Shown here: positions 7,403 through 17,759 of the stretch, piece by piece
Numbering within the stretch: position 1 is the first letter of the stretch
How the letters are laid out: each line of letters starts with the position of its first letter
Origin: Rhodobacteraceae bacterium DSL-40
GTDB taxonomy: Bacteria; Pseudomonadota; Alphaproteobacteria; Rhodobacterales; Rhodobacteraceae
Direction of reading: 5' to 3'
DNA length: 64,000 nucleotides
NCBI GenBank assembly: GCA_003258405.1
Contig: QKPN01000001.1
Coordinates: 310,001-374,000, forward strand
The notes under the pieces: generated by a model
The model's input: only the letters and a program-made list of their open reading frames with translations
Databases searched by the model: none
Told to the model about the DNA's origin: nothing
Position numbers and translations under genes: made by a program

Positions 7403-10400
7403 TCAGTAGTCGCGTTCGAAGAAAAGGCCGAAGATGGTGTTGCCGTCGCTGCCGACCGAGCCGCGGGCGGTGATGTTGTCGTTGACGTCATAGACGACAC
7501 CCACCTCCGTCTCGCCGTTGCTGTTGGTCTGGGCGTCGAGATAGACATCGTCGGCCACGTATTTGCCCGCCTGGACCCCGGTCGAGCCATCCTCGTTGGT
7601 GAGGATGTCCAGATTGTCGAGCCCGGTGGCACTGCGAAGCTCCGAGAGCACGCCCGGCCCACCGCCGACCCCCGCCAGTTCGGCCGCCGCCGCCGCGAGC
7701 TGGGCGATCTGGAAGGGCGAGAGGTCCTGCGCGGCGCGGTTGAAGAGGAGCCGCGAGAGCACCTCGTCCTGCGGCAGCTCGGGTTGCGACGAGAAGGTGA
7801 TGTCGGGGTCGGAGGCCCGGCCGGACACGGTGATGATCGCGGTGACGTCGCCCGAACGCGACTCGGCGACGAAGTTGACCTCCGGGTCGAGGTCGCCGTC
7901 GAGGCTCAGCGCGCCTTCGGTGAAATCGACGCGCTGGGTCAGGATCGAGATCCGGCCGCGGCGGAGCCTGAACTCGCCGACGGGGGCGGGGTTGGACGTG
8001 GTGCCCTGGATCGAGAGCTCGCCGCCGAGCTCCACATCGAGGCCGCGGCCGCGGATGAAGACCTGGTTCGGGGCGTTCACCCGGATGTCGAGCAGGAAGC
8101 CGCCGTCGCCGCCGCCACCACCGGAGCTCGAGGCGGGGTCCTCTGGCTGGTTCACATCGGCCAGGCGCAGGGTCTCGACCACGCGCGGCGGCGGGCGGAG
8201 ATGCTGGATCTCGTCGAGCACGGCGCCCGCATTGGAGCCGAGACCTTCCTCGATGGAGATCTCGGTCTTGTCGAGCGTGATGCGGCCGCGGATCTGGCCG
8301 CCGCCGCCGACGAGCGGGCCGCTGACGCCGAGCGTGCCGCGGAAGCGCGTGGTTGCGAGCGTGCCGTCGGTATAGCGGACGTCGTCGAAGCGCATGTTGA
8401 TGTCGGCCGGATAGCCGCGCGGACCGCTGAGCTCCACCGAACCGCTGCCGCTGATGTCGCCGCCCGCAGCAACGTCGGCGCTGATGTCGCGCACCAGCAC
8501 CCGGGTGGTGTCGAGCGCGACATCGAGGCGGATGTTCTCGAGCTTGAGATTGGTGTCGGGGTCGGTGAAGGTGCCGCCCGAGAGGCTGACATTGCCGTTG
8601 AGGCGCGGATCGGCGAGCGCACCCGCCGCGGTCGCGTTGATGTTGAGCTGCCCGGTCGCGCTCGCTGCGCGCGCAGCAAGAAGCGGACTTGCAAGCTGGA
8701 GCGGCACGGTGCCGTTCAGCCGCGCATCAAGCCCCGGCCCGGCGAGCGGAATGCGGCCGCCACCCGAGAGGCTCAGCCCGTAGGGGCCGGTCACGCTGGC
8801 CGAGGCGAGGTTGACGGCGTTCTGCGCATAGGCGCCCTCGACCGAGAGCGCGAGCGGCGGCACGCCGCCTTCGCTCAGCATGCGCACCGTCAGGCCGCTG
8901 CCGTCGATCTTGAACCTGGCTTCCGGCGAGGCCTGAAGCCCCGTCACCTGCGCCTGTCCGGTGAGCGCACCGCGCAGGCCCTGATTGCCCGCGATGCGAT
9001 CGGCGAGCACGAGGGGCAGGGACTTGAGATCGACGGTGAGGTTGTAGCTCTTGTCGGCCGCGAGCGGGATCTGCCCCGAGGCGGTGGCCGAGAGGCCGTC
9101 GCGCCCCCCCGCGGCCCCCCCGGTGACGGCGGCATCGAGCGAGAGGCTGCCGTCGGCGGTGGTGCCCTTCGCATCGACATTGATGGGCGGGAGCCCCGCG
9201 CTGGTGCCGAACTCCGAGCCGAGCCCGGCACCGGTGAGATCGAAGGCGACGTTCGGCGCATTGCGCGGACCGGAGATGTCGGCATTGCCGTCGAGCGTGC
9301 CGTTGAGCCCAAGCTTCGGCAGGATGATGTTGGCGATCGAGAGCGGAAGCGCGTCGAGGCCAACGGAAAGATCGATCGTCTCGCCGACATTGCCCTCGGC
9401 AGTGAGTGCGCCGTCGCCGAGATTGAGGCGGATCGGGGTGAGCGCGATGTTGCCCGACTGCACCGTCACCTCCGCCGGGGCGGCGAGATGCGCGGCGGTG
9501 TCGCCCTGGCGGATGTCGATCTGGCTGAGGCGCGCGGTGAAGCCGCCTTCGGGCAGCTTTTCGAGCCCCCCGGCGAGATCGGCGAGCGTGCCGGTGGCGA
9601 GACGGGCCTGTGCCGTGAGATCGGTGCTGGTATCGGAGCCGCGCTCGGCGGTGGCGTCGATCGAGGCGAGATCCACCCCGCCTGCGACGATGCCGCGGCC
9701 CGCGATCGTGCCCTCGGCCATCGGGATGCCGAGCACGTCGCTGATCGAGAGGTCGGTCTTGAGGTCCTGGACCCGGGTCGCGCCGATGCCGAGCTCGCGG
9801 ATCGCCGCCTCGATGCCCAGGTCCTGCGCGCCGTCGCGGCCCGCAAGCGCGATGGTCGCCTCGACGGCGCCGGCCATGTCGAGATCGGCGAGTGTGCCGA
9901 TCGGCGCGAGATCGGGCGCCTGCAGCGAGATCGTGCCGTCCACGGGAGCGGTGCCCGTGCGCGCGACCGAGGCAAGGAGCTGCGTGTCGCCGAGCGAGAG
10001 GCGCATGTCCTCGACCGCGCGCATCTCGCCCGCGAGCGTGATCTGGCCGGCGAGATCGAGCGGCATGTCCGCGATGCGGCCATCGCCGCTCAGCCGCCCG
10101 GTCAGATCGCCGCTGTTGCCCTGGCCGGTGAAGCCGAGGCGGATCCCCTCGGCGGTCTCGCCCATGATCCGGCCTTCGGGGAGGGCGATGGCGGCGGTGA
10201 TGTCGATCGGCTGGCCGGTGCCACGGGCGCGGGCGTCCGCCGTGAGCGTGCCGGCAAAGCGCGGATCAACGCGCGCGAGATCGGTGATTTTCGCGTTCAG
10301 GCCGATATCGGTGCGGGCGGACGAATAGAGCCCGTCGGAGGCAATGCTGACCTGCGGGTTCTCGATGCGGAGACCGTCGGTGCGGATGCCCTCCTCGTTG

Positions 10401-12076
10401 CGGACCGCGCGTCCGGCGATGACCGTCTCGCCTGCCAGCAGGCCGTCGATCCGCGGGTCGCCGAGCTTCACGTCGCGGGTCTGGCCATCGAGCGTGAGGT
10501 CGAACTTGCCGGAGAGCGGCGCAACGCTCCCCTCGGCCCGGAGCTCCACCGCACCCGAGGCAGGCCGCTTCAGGAGGCCCGCGAGGATCGAGAGATCGGG
10601 CACATGGACCGCGGCGCGGCCGTCGTAGTCGAGCTTGTCGAGCGTGCCCGCGGCGAAGAGCGAGAGCCCCTTGCCGTTCACCTGCACCTGACGGAGATCG
10701 ATGGGCGCCCCCGGCGGCAGGCTGGCGTCGACGAAGAGGTCGAGCTCGGTTCCGAGCGCGTCGGCGACATTGGGATCCTCGGCGCTGACGCCGGTCGCAA
10801 GCCCGTCGATGCTCACCGTCACCTCGCGGGTGGCGGGGTCCTCGAGATTGCGGGCGAGGCCGCCCATGTCGAGGGTGAGGTCCTCGATGTCGATGCCACC
10901 GGCCTCGAGCCGGTCGAGCGCCACGATCCCGTCCCAGCGCGCCGCATCGCCGTAATTGACATAGAGTGTGGCGGAATGAAGCTTCGTATCGCCGCCGGGA
11001 ACCGGCAGGACGACGCCGGGGCCTGCGGGATCGCCGAGGGTTCCCGAGAGATTGAGACTGCGCAGGAAGCTGTCCGAGCCGGTCTCGAGCCGCCCCGTCA
11101 GGTCGAGCACCGCGCCCTTGAGCGCGAGCGCGTCGATGCGGAGCCCACCGGCCGTCTTGCTGGTGCCCGCGACATGCAGGTCGGTCTTGTCGGCGAAGAA
11201 ATCGCGATACTCGGCCGGGATGAGAGGCGAGAGCTCGCCCCCGAGCGCGAGATCGAAGCCCTGGCCGTCCTCCTTGCCGCGGAGCGCGAGCACGCCATCG
11301 GCAAGCGTCGCCTCATTGGCCTTGAGGCCGAAGTCGATATCGACATTGTCGAGCGGGCCGGCCCCTGCGACCTTGAGGGCGAGCGCGGGTTCGCCCTCGA
11401 TCTTGAGGAGCTTCGAGAGCAGGCCGCCCTGCGGTTCCTGAAGATCAAGATCAAGCGTGATATTCCTGTTTTCATTGGAATAATCCGCATCGAGAAGCAG
11501 GTTGCCGCCCGGCTCGTCGAGGCGCTTTGCCTCGAGGCCGGATTCAAGGGCGCCATCCGCAAGCGAGGCATGGCCGTCGAGGCTGAACTCGACGCCTTCG
11601 CCCATCACGCTCTCGTCGATCGAGACGCTCTGGGCCAGCAGCTTGTCGAGCTGGAGCGAGACGGGGAGCTCGGGCAGGGCGAAGGGCTTCGCCTCCGCTT
11701 CCGGTATCGGCGCGGTCTCGACCGGGATCGGCTTGCGCAGGACGGAGATGCTCTCGAAGCTCAGCTCGTTGATCTGGACGCGGCGGCGAAGCAGGGCAAG
11801 ACGGCTCCAGTCGAGAGTAACGTTCTCGATCTCGAGCCACGGGCCCTCATCGTCGGAGACGGTGATGCCGCCGATGGTCGCCCGCGACGACAGCGCGCCC
11901 TGGACGCCGCGCAGACGGATCTCGCGGCCCGGTCCGGAAATCTTTTCCTGAATGAAGTTGAGGATGAACCCGTTGTCGTCGCCGCCGGCCGAGCCGTCGC
12001 CCGAGGTCTCGTTCTGCGCGAAGGCTGCAAGGCCTGCGAGCATCGCGATGATGAGTGCTGCCGCAATCCGTTTCAA
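7403..12076 (-). CDS. tamB: Translocation and assembly module protein TamB
   Basis: Very large (1557 residues) periplasm-spanning protein anchored in the inner membrane. With TamA it assists outer-membrane protein insertion and, as an AsmA/VPS13-like bridge, lipid transport. An N-terminal hydrophobic signal-anchor (about residues 3-20) is followed by long repetitive beta-rich sequence, and the C-terminal third is the TamB (DUF490) domain ending in GLFFERDY with a terminal aromatic residue. The start codon appears to be TTG at 12076, overlapping the tamA stop (TTGA), so translation is probably coupled to tamA. No clear ribosome binding site is visible. An ATG 11 codons further in would cut the signal sequence. 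Confidence 0.93.
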   Translation of the reverse strand: MKRIAAALIIAMLAGLAAFAQNETSGDGSAGGDDNGFILNFIQEKISGPGREIRLRGVQGALSSRATIGGITVSDDEGPWLEIENVTLDWSRLALLRRRVQINELSFESISVLRKPIPVETAPIPEAEAKPFALPELPVSLQLDKLLAQSVSIDESVMGEGVEFSLDGHASLADGALESGLEAKRLDEPGGNLLLDADYSNENRNITLDLDLQEPQGGLLSKLLKIEGEPALALKVAGAGPLDNVDIDFGLKANEATLADGVLALRGKEDGQGFDLALGGELSPLIPAEYRDFFADKTDLHVAGTSKTAGGLRIDALALKGAVLDLTGRLETGSDSFLRSLNLSGTLGDPAGPGVVLPVPGGDTKLHSATLYVNYGDAARWDGIVALDRLEAGGIDIEDLTLDMGGLARNLEDPATREVTVSIDGLATGVSAEDPNVADALGTELDLFVDASLPPGAPIDLRQVQVNGKGLSLFAAGTLDKLDYDGRAAVHVPDLSILAGLLKRPASGAVELRAEGSVAPLSGKFDLTLDGQTRDVKLGDPRIDGLLAGETVIAGRAVRNEEGIRTDGLRIENPQVSIASDGLYSSARTDIGLNAKITDLARVDPRFAGTLTADARARGTGQPIDITAAIALPEGRIMGETAEGIRLGFTGQGNSGDLTGRLSGDGRIADMPLDLAGQITLAGEMRAVEDMRLSLGDTQLLASVARTGTAPVDGTISLQAPDLAPIGTLADLDMAGAVEATIALAGRDGAQDLGIEAAIRELGIGATRVQDLKTDLSISDVLGIPMAEGTIAGRGIVAGGVDLASIDATAERGSDTSTDLTAQARLATGTLADLAGGLEKLPEGGFTARLSQIDIRQGDTAAHLAAPAEVTVQSGNIALTPIRLNLGDGALTAEGNVGETIDLSVGLDALPLSIANIILPKLGLNGTLDGNADISGPRNAPNVAFDLTGAGLGSEFGTSAGLPPINVDAKGTTADGSLSLDAAVTGGAAGGRDGLSATASGQIPLAADKSYNLTVDLKSLPLVLADRIAGNQGLRGALTGQAQVTGLQASPEARFKIDGSGLTVRMLSEGGVPPLALSVEGAYAQNAVNLASASVTGPYGLSLSGGGRIPLAGPGLDARLNGTVPLQLASPLLAARAASATGQLNINATAAGALADPRLNGNVSLSGGTFTDPDTNLKLENIRLDVALDTTRVLVRDISADVAAGGDISGSGSVELSGPRGYPADINMRFDDVRYTDGTLATTRFRGTLGVSGPLVGGGGQIRGRITLDKTEISIEEGLGSNAGAVLDEIQHLRPPPRVVETLRLADVNQPEDPASSSGGGGGDGGFLLDIRVNAPNQVFIRGRGLDVELGGELSIQGTTSNPAPVGEFRLRRGRISILTQRVDFTEGALSLDGDLDPEVNFVAESRSGDVTAIITVSGRASDPDITFSSQPELPQDEVLSRLLFNRAAQDLSPFQIAQLAAAAAELAGVGGGPGVLSELRSATGLDNLDILTNEDGSTGVQAGKYVADDVYLDAQTNSNGETEVGVVYDVNDNITARGSVGSDGNTIFGLFFERDY

Positions 12077-14022
12077 AACGCTTGCCCGATCCCGATGTAG
12101 ACCCCGAACGCATCATCCTCCGGCCGCTTGTCGAGCGGAACCGCAACGTCGAGACGGAGCGGCCCGAAGGACGTATAGTAGCGCGCGCCGAGCCCTGTGC
12201 CGATCCTGAGATCGCTGTCGTCCATGAAATCCGAGCCCGCGTTCACAAAGCCCGCATCGACGAAACCGACCGCGCCGAAATTGCCCGCGAAGCGCCAGCG
12301 CAGCTCGGCCGAGCCTTCTGCGAGGCTCTTGCCGCCCGCTACGACCGTCTCGCCATCGGAATTGACGGTATCAACCCCGATGGAGCGGTAGGCATAACCG
12401 CGGATCGAGCCGCCGCCGCCGGCAAAGAACAGGATATCGGGCGGGGTTTCCTCGACGCTCGAGCCGACGAAACTGCCGACCTTGAGACGGCCGGCGATCA
12501 CCACGTCCTTCTCCTCGCCGAAACCGTGGTAGGCGCGGCCCTCGAGCGTGCCGCGCGCGGCAAAGTTGCCGTAATCGGCCTCGTAATAGGGCAGGAGTTC
12601 GGCCGCGAGGTAATAGCCGCGCGTCGCGTTGAACTCGTTGTCGCGACGGTCATAGGCGCCACGGCCGATAAGCCCGAAGGTGAAGAAATTTCGTTTGCCG
12701 AAATCGTCCTCGTAGCGCGCCTTGGAGATCTGGCCGTAAAGCTCGCCGCTCAGGCTGCGGGTGAACTGCCGGGAGAAACCGGCCTGACCGGTGATCGAGG
12801 TCTGCCGGTAGGTGTCGTAGTCGAGCTGGCTCGCAACGAGCGAGGTGGTGAAGTTCGTGTCCGGCGTGAAGACACCCGGCTTGGTGAAGGTGGCGCCGAA
12901 ATTGTAGTTGTAGTCCTTCCAGCTCGAGGAGGAGATGAGCCCCTCGATGCTGGCGTCGAACCGCAGGCGCTCGGCGCGGCCGAAGAGGTTGCGGTGCAGC
13001 CAGTAGGCCGAGAGCCCGAGCCCGTCGATCGTGGAGTAGGTGCCGCCGAAGCCGATGCCGCGGCGCTTGCGGTCCTCGACAGTGATGCCGATCGGCATCA
13101 GCCCGTCATTGCTCAGAAGATCGCTCTCGTTGAGGCGGATTGAGTCGAAGGCGCCGAGCTGGGACAGCCGGTCGCGCGCGTCCGCCACCTCTTCCGGGTC
13201 GTAGACCTCGCCGCGCGGCAGATCGGCCATGTAGGTGATGAAGTCGTGATCGATCCGTTCGCTGCCCTGCGCCGTCACCGTGCCGTAGCGCACCACGGGG
13301 CCGGGCTCGAGGGTGAGGGTGGAATCGAGGGTCTGCCGCGGATGATTTGCGATCACGTCGCGGCCGGATTCCCGCGCCTTCGCCCGGCCGAGCTGGCGCC
13401 ACTGGCCGACCGCCTGTTTCGAGGCGGCATCGATGGCGCTCGTCTTCGCCTCCTCTCCGGGGGCGTAGCCGACGCTCGCGGGCGTGTCGAATTCCTCGTT
13501 ATTCACGACGACCTGCGGCGGCGCGTTGACGATCTCCGCACGCCCGAACCGGAAGCGGTTGCCGGGCTCGACGGTGATGATGACCTTCGGCTCCGGCGGA
13601 AGCTCGGAGGCAAGCGTCAGATCGGCGACCTCCGCCGAGCCGAGACGGATGCTCACGCCCGCACCGAAATAGCCCTCGGTATAGAGGGCGCCCAGGATGC
13701 GGCGGTAGTCGCCGCGGCCCTTCGAGAGGAGGCCCGCCTTGCCTGCCGCAGGCGTCTCTTGATTCGTCCAGAGCGAGGAAGCGTTCTCGACGGTCTTCTT
13801 GACGTCCTCAGGTGCGCGAATTTCTGCCGAATAGGTTAACGGATCGGCGATCTCCAGGACGTCCTCATCCGACTTTCTTTCGCCCCAGAGATGAATTCCG
13901 AACAGATCGAAGGCGGCCGCGGGCGGCGCGGCAAAACTCGCCGAAAGCAGCAAAACCGCCGGCACCAGCCTTGTGGAGGCATGAAATACCGCCCTCGATG
14001 AGCGCTTTGGCGTTCCTCGCAT
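12073..14022 (-). CDS. tamA: Autotransporter assembly factor TamA (BamA/Omp85 family)
   Basis: Outer-membrane Omp85-family protein, 649 residues. A signal peptide (hydrophobic core VPAVLLLSASFAAPPAAA, about residues 18-37) is followed by POTRA domains (to about residue 320) and a 16-strand barrel ending in YIGIGQAF with a terminal Phe, the usual C-terminal insertion signal. A glycine-rich GGGGSIRGYAYRSIG stretch carries the RGY motif of the Omp85 L6 loop (VRGY/IRGY). The tight overlap with tamB shows that this is TamA rather than BamA. The gene is divergent from rfbC with a 179-bp gap. Confidence 0.93.
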   Translation of the reverse strand: MRGTPKRSSRAVFHASTRLVPAVLLLSASFAAPPAAAFDLFGIHLWGERKSDEDVLEIADPLTYSAEIRAPEDVKKTVENASSLWTNQETPAAGKAGLLSKGRGDYRRILGALYTEGYFGAGVSIRLGSAEVADLTLASELPPEPKVIITVEPGNRFRFGRAEIVNAPPQVVVNNEEFDTPASVGYAPGEEAKTSAIDAASKQAVGQWRQLGRAKARESGRDVIANHPRQTLDSTLTLEPGPVVRYGTVTAQGSERIDHDFITYMADLPRGEVYDPEEVADARDRLSQLGAFDSIRLNESDLLSNDGLMPIGITVEDRKRRGIGFGGTYSTIDGLGLSAYWLHRNLFGRAERLRFDASIEGLISSSSWKDYNYNFGATFTKPGVFTPDTNFTTSLVASQLDYDTYRQTSITGQAGFSRQFTRSLSGELYGQISKARYEDDFGKRNFFTFGLIGRGAYDRRDNEFNATRGYYLAAELLPYYEADYGNFAARGTLEGRAYHGFGEEKDVVIAGRLKVGSFVGSSVEETPPDILFFAGGGGSIRGYAYRSIGVDTVNSDGETVVAGGKSLAEGSAELRWRFAGNFGAVGFVDAGFVNAGSDFMDDSDLRIGTGLGARYYTSFGPLRLDVAVPLDKRPEDDAFGVYIGIGQAF

Positions 14023-14201
14023 GTGCCCTGCCTGCCCCAGACCTGATTTTCGTTTTGGTTAGCGTAGTGCATTCACGTCACAGCACAAGCCGGGCACGGG
14101 CCCGAACGCAAATTTCCTGTGCAACTTGCAAATCGGCCACGAAAAGCGCGATACCTGAAAGCGCTGGACGCAACCAGCGCGTTTAGAATAACCGAAGCGA
14201 T

Positions 14202-14768
14202 ATGGATATCCGCAGCAAAGAGATTCCCGAGGTGAAGGTCCTGACTCCGCGACGCTTTGGCGACGCGAGGGGCTATTTCAGCGAGACCTGGAGCGGCCCG
14301 CGCCTGGCCGAGGCCGGGATCGCGATCGACTTCGTTCAGGACAACGAGAGCTTTTCCGCCCCCGCCGCGACATTGCGCGGCCTGCACTACCAGGCGCCGC
14401 CCTTTGCGCAGGCAAAGCTGATGCGCGTCGGCATGGGTGCAATTCTCGATGTTGCCGTCGATGTGCGGCGCGGATCGCCGACCTATGGCCAGTGGGTCTC
14501 CGAGATCCTGACCGCCGAAAACGGCGCCCAGATGCTGGTGCCGCGCGGTTTCCTTCATGGATTCGTCACGCTCAGCCCCAATACACTCGTCATGTACAAG
14601 GTCGACGCGGTCTATGACGCGGAAAGCGACGGAAGCGTCAGCTGGTGCGATCCGGAGCTTGCGATCGAATGGGGGGTCAACCCGTGCGAGGTGACCCTGT
14701 CGGGAAAGGATCTGAACGCGCCCCGCTTCCGGGACTGGGAATCGCCGTTCGAGTATGGAGTTGACTGA
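14202..14768 (+). CDS. rfbC: dTDP-4-dehydrorhamnose 3,5-epimerase
   Basis: Cytosolic epimerase that converts dTDP-4-keto-6-deoxyglucose to the rhamno form, the third step of dTDP-L-rhamnose synthesis. 188 residues, cupin fold. [21 protein letters not shown] carries the catalytic His region, and [14 protein letters not shown] is the second family signature. The stop overlaps the rfbB start (TGATG). First gene of a four-gene rhamnose cluster. Confidence 0.95.
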   Translation: MDIRSKEIPEVKVLTPRRFGDARGYFSETWSGPRLAEAGIAIDFVQDNESFSAPAATLRGLHYQAPPFAQAKLMRVGMGAILDVAVDVRRGSPTYGQWVSEILTAENGAQMLVPRGFLHGFVTLSPNTLVMYKVDAVYDAESDGSVSWCDPELAIEWGVNPCEVTLSGKDLNAPRFRDWESPFEYGVD

Positions 14769-15802
14769 TGAAGCTCTTGGTGACGGGAGGGGCCGGTTTC
14801 ATCGGTTCCGCCGTGGTGCGACAGGCCATCGCCGATGGCCATGAGGTGGTCAATCTCGATGCGCTGACCTATGCGGCGAACCTGCCGAACGTCGAAAGCG
14901 TTGCCGACAGCCCCGCCTACCGGTTCGAGAAGGCCGATATCCGCGACCGCGCGGCGCTCGACCGGATCTTTGCCGCGCACCAGCCGGATGCGGTGATGCA
15001 TCTCGCCGCCGAGAGCCATGTCGACCGCTCGATCGACGGTCCGGCCGAATTCATCGACACGAATATCGTCGGCACCTACACGCTGCTCGAGGCCGCGCGG
15101 GCCTATTGGGGCGGCACCCGCGACTTCCGCTTCCATCACATCTCGACCGACGAGGTCTTCGGCACGCTCGGCGAGACCGGCCTCTTCACCGAAGAAACGC
15201 CCTATGCGCCGAACTCGCCCTATTCGGCCTCGAAGGCGTCCAGCGACCATCTCGTGCGCGCCTGGGGCGAGACCTACGGCCTGCCGGTCGTGCTCTCGAA
15301 CTGCTCCAACAACTACGGGCCGTTCCATTTCCCCGAGAAGCTCATCCCGGTGGTGATCCTCAACGCGCTGGCGGGCAAGCCGATCCCGGTCTACGGGCAG
15401 GGCGAGAACGTCCGCGACTGGCTCTTCGTCGAGGATCACGCGACGGCACTCCTCAAGGTCGCGCAGGAGGGCAGGCTCGGCGAGAGCTACAACATCGGCG
15501 GCAATGCCGAGGCGCGCAATATCGACATCGTGCGCAAGATCTGCGCGCTGATGGACGAGCTCGATCCCGTAGGGGCGCCGCATGACCGGCTCATCACCTT
15601 CGTCACCGACCGCCCCGGCCACGATTTCCGCTATGCGATCGATGCCTCGAAGATCCGTGCCGAGCTCGGCTGGCAGCCTTCGGTGACGCTCGACGAGGGG
15701 CTCCGGAAGACGGTCGCCTGGTATCTCGAGAACCGCGCATGGTGGCAGGCCATCCAGGCCCGCGGCCACAAGCTCGAACGCCTTGGGCTGAAGGCCGGCT
15801 GA
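14768..15802 (+). CDS. rfbB: dTDP-glucose 4,6-dehydratase
   Basis: NAD-dependent short-chain dehydrogenase family enzyme of dTDP-rhamnose synthesis, 344 residues. N-terminal nucleotide-binding GGAGFIGS, then [12 protein letters not shown], and the catalytic [10 protein letters not shown] (Tyr-x3-Lys). The sequence contains DEVFGTLG and [14 protein letters not shown], both typical of RfbB. It starts on the last base of the rfbC stop and its own stop overlaps the rfbD ATG, so the genes are translationally coupled. Confidence 0.97.
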   Translation: MKLLVTGGAGFIGSAVVRQAIADGHEVVNLDALTYAANLPNVESVADSPAYRFEKADIRDRAALDRIFAAHQPDAVMHLAAESHVDRSIDGPAEFIDTNIVGTYTLLEAARAYWGGTRDFRFHHISTDEVFGTLGETGLFTEETPYAPNSPYSASKASSDHLVRAWGETYGLPVVLSNCSNNYGPFHFPEKLIPVVILNALAGKPIPVYGQGENVRDWLFVEDHATALLKVAQEGRLGESYNIGGNAEARNIDIVRKICALMDELDPVGAPHDRLITFVTDRPGHDFRYAIDASKIRAELGWQPSVTLDEGLRKTVAWYLENRAWWQAIQARGHKLERLGLKAG

Positions 15803-16662
15803 TGCGCGCACTCGTCTTCGGCGCCCATGGCCAGGTCGGCCGTGAACTCGCGCGCTTTGCCCCCGCCCGCGGCATCGACGCGGAAATGCTCAGCCGCGAC
15901 GATGTCGATCTCACCGACATCGCGGCGGTGGCCTGCGCCGTCGAGACGAGCGAGGCCGCCATCGTGGTGAATGCTGCGGCCTATACCGCGGTCGATCAGG
16001 CCGAAGACGAGCCCGATCTCGCCCTCGCGATCAACAGCGCCGCGCCGGGCGCCATGGCCGCGGCGGCCGCGGCGCGCGGCATTCCGTTCCTCCATATCTC
16101 GACCGACTACGTCTTCGACGGCACGCTCGAGCGGCCCTATGCCGAGACCGACCCGGTCGCGCCCGCCTCCGCCTATGGCCGGAGCAAGCGCGCGGGCGAG
16201 GAGGCGGTGCTCGCCGCGGGCGGCAGCGCGGCCATCCTGCGCACGGCCTGGGTCTTCTCCGCCCATGGCCGGAACTTCGTGAAGACGATGCTCACCGTCG
16301 GCTGCGACCGCGACGAGATGCGCGTGGTCGCCGATCAGCGGGGCGGACCCACCGCCGCGGGCGACATCGCCGGTGCGCTCTGGACCATGGCACTTGCCTT
16401 CGAGGCGGGCAGGGGCGTGCCCGGCCTCTTCCACTTCGCCGGAACCCCCGAGACGAGCTGGGCGGGCTTTGCCGCAGAGATCTTCGCGCGGAGCGGCTGG
16501 GACCGCGTGCCGAAGGTGACGCCGATCGGCACGGACGAATGGCCGACCAAGGCCGCGCGGCCCGCAAATTCCACGCTCGATTGCACGAAGATCCGCGCAG
16601 CATACGGCATCGATCAACCAGATTGGCGCCCGGCATTGGACGCCGTGCTCCGCGAACTGTAG
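15802..16662 (+). CDS. rfbD: dTDP-4-dehydrorhamnose reductase
   Basis: Final enzyme of dTDP-L-rhamnose synthesis, reducing the 4-keto group with NAD(P)H. 286 residues from ATG 15802 ([16 protein letters not shown]), which sits on the rfbB stop; an in-frame upstream start at 15739 would run into rfbB and is not needed. GAHGQVGRE binds the cofactor. NAAAYTAVDQAEDEPDLA and the catalytic YGRSKRAGEE are family signatures. Confidence 0.96.
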   Translation: MRALVFGAHGQVGRELARFAPARGIDAEMLSRDDVDLTDIAAVACAVETSEAAIVVNAAAYTAVDQAEDEPDLALAINSAAPGAMAAAAAARGIPFLHISTDYVFDGTLERPYAETDPVAPASAYGRSKRAGEEAVLAAGGSAAILRTAWVFSAHGRNFVKTMLTVGCDRDEMRVVADQRGGPTAAGDIAGALWTMALAFEAGRGVPGLFHFAGTPETSWAGFAAEIFARSGWDRVPKVTPIGTDEWPTKAARPANSTLDCTKIRAAYGIDQPDWRPALDAVLREL

Positions 16663-16712
16663 TATCGCGAGCGTTTCGCCGCGTATTGTGCTGAAGTTCA
16701 GAGAGTCGTTTC

Positions 16713-17609
16713 ATGTCAGATCACGTTTCGCCGTCCGGCGCCCGCAAGGGCATCATCCTCGCGGGAGGATCCGGGACGCGCCTCTATCCCATCACCCATT
16801 CGCTCTCGAAGCAGCTTCTGCCGCTCTATGACAAGCCGATGATCTACTATCCGCTCTCGGTGCTCATGCTTTCGGGCCTGCGCGAGATCGCGATCATCAC
16901 GACGCCCGCCGATCAGGCGCAGTTCCAGCGGCTGCTCGGCGACGGTTCGAAATGGGGCATGCATTTCGAATACATCCAGCAGCCGAAACCCGAAGGCCTC
17001 GCCCAGGCCTATGTGCTGGCCGAGGAATTCCTCGCCGGCGCAGCCTCGACGATGGTGCTGGGCGACAACATCTTCTTCGGTCACGATCTGCCGGTACTGC
17101 TGAAGGCGGCGAGCGAGCGGGGGTCGGGGGGCACGGTCTTCGGCTATCAGGTCGCCGATCCCGAGCGCTACGGTGTGGTGGATTTCGATGAGGAGGGCCG
17201 CGTGCTCTCCATCGAGGAAAAGCCCGAGGTGCCGAAATCGAATTTCGCGGTGACGGGCATCTACGTGCTCGACAACACCGCGCCGGCCCGCGCCCGCGCG
17301 GTCGAGCCGAGCCCGCGCGGCGAGCTCGAGATCGCCGATCTGCTCAATTCCTATCTCGCCGAAGGCAGCCTCAATGTCGAGCGCATGGGCCGCGGCTTCG
17401 CCTGGCTCGACACCGGCACCCATGCGAGCCTGCTCGACGCCGGCAATTTCGTGCGCACGATCGAGGAGCGGCAGAATCTCAAGATCGGCTGCCCCGAGGA
17501 AATCGCCTTCAGCCAGGGCTGGATCGACGCGGCGGCCCTGCGCGCGCTTGCAGCCCCCTATCTCAAGACCGAATACGGCCGCTACCTGCTCCGCATCGCG
17601 GAAAGCTGA
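16713..17609 (+). CDS. rfbA: Glucose-1-phosphate thymidylyltransferase
   Basis: First enzyme of the dTDP-rhamnose pathway: glucose-1-phosphate plus dTTP gives dTDP-glucose. 298 residues. GIILAGGSGTRLYPIT is the nucleotidyltransferase signature, followed by SKQLLPLYDKPMIYYPLS and VLGDNIFFGHDL. It lies 50 bases after rfbD and is the last gene of the cluster. No glycosyltransferase or O-antigen gene accompanies it in this window. Confidence 0.97.
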   Translation: MSDHVSPSGARKGIILAGGSGTRLYPITHSLSKQLLPLYDKPMIYYPLSVLMLSGLREIAIITTPADQAQFQRLLGDGSKWGMHFEYIQQPKPEGLAQAYVLAEEFLAGAASTMVLGDNIFFGHDLPVLLKAASERGSGGTVFGYQVADPERYGVVDFDEEGRVLSIEEKPEVPKSNFAVTGIYVLDNTAPARARAVEPSPRGELEIADLLNSYLAEGSLNVERMGRGFAWLDTGTHASLLDAGNFVRTIEERQNLKIGCPEEIAFSQGWIDAAALRALAAPYLKTEYGRYLLRIAES

Positions 17610-17693
17610 GCCGCCGTGCGTCTGAGGGCACCTCTCACGCAAAGCGTGAATGGCGCCCCCTAAACTCTTCTACTGAAACCGAATTGTCGCCAA

Positions 17694-17719
17694 TCGCCCC
17701 CGGCACCCGCCGGGGGCGA
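17694..17719. terminator. Hairpin between convergent rfbA and the dctD-like gene
   Basis: Perfect 11-bp arms (TCGCCCCCGGC / GCCGGGGGCGA) with a 4-base loop, between the stop of rfbA and the stop of the convergent regulator gene. No clear U-tract follows on either strand, so termination strength is uncertain. A smaller TCACGC-AAA-GCGTGA repeat lies at 17635-17649. Confidence 0.5.
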
Positions 17720-17759
17720 CGGCATCCGGCACCGGCGCCGGAGCGCCTCGACGATAGGC

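Noticed and set aside
7784-12100. 1438-codon plus-strand open frame opposite tamB
   Set aside because: Repetitive Arg/Glu/Asp/Ala composition mirrors tamB codons in the opposite phase. No motif or ribosome binding site was found, and tamB is well supported.
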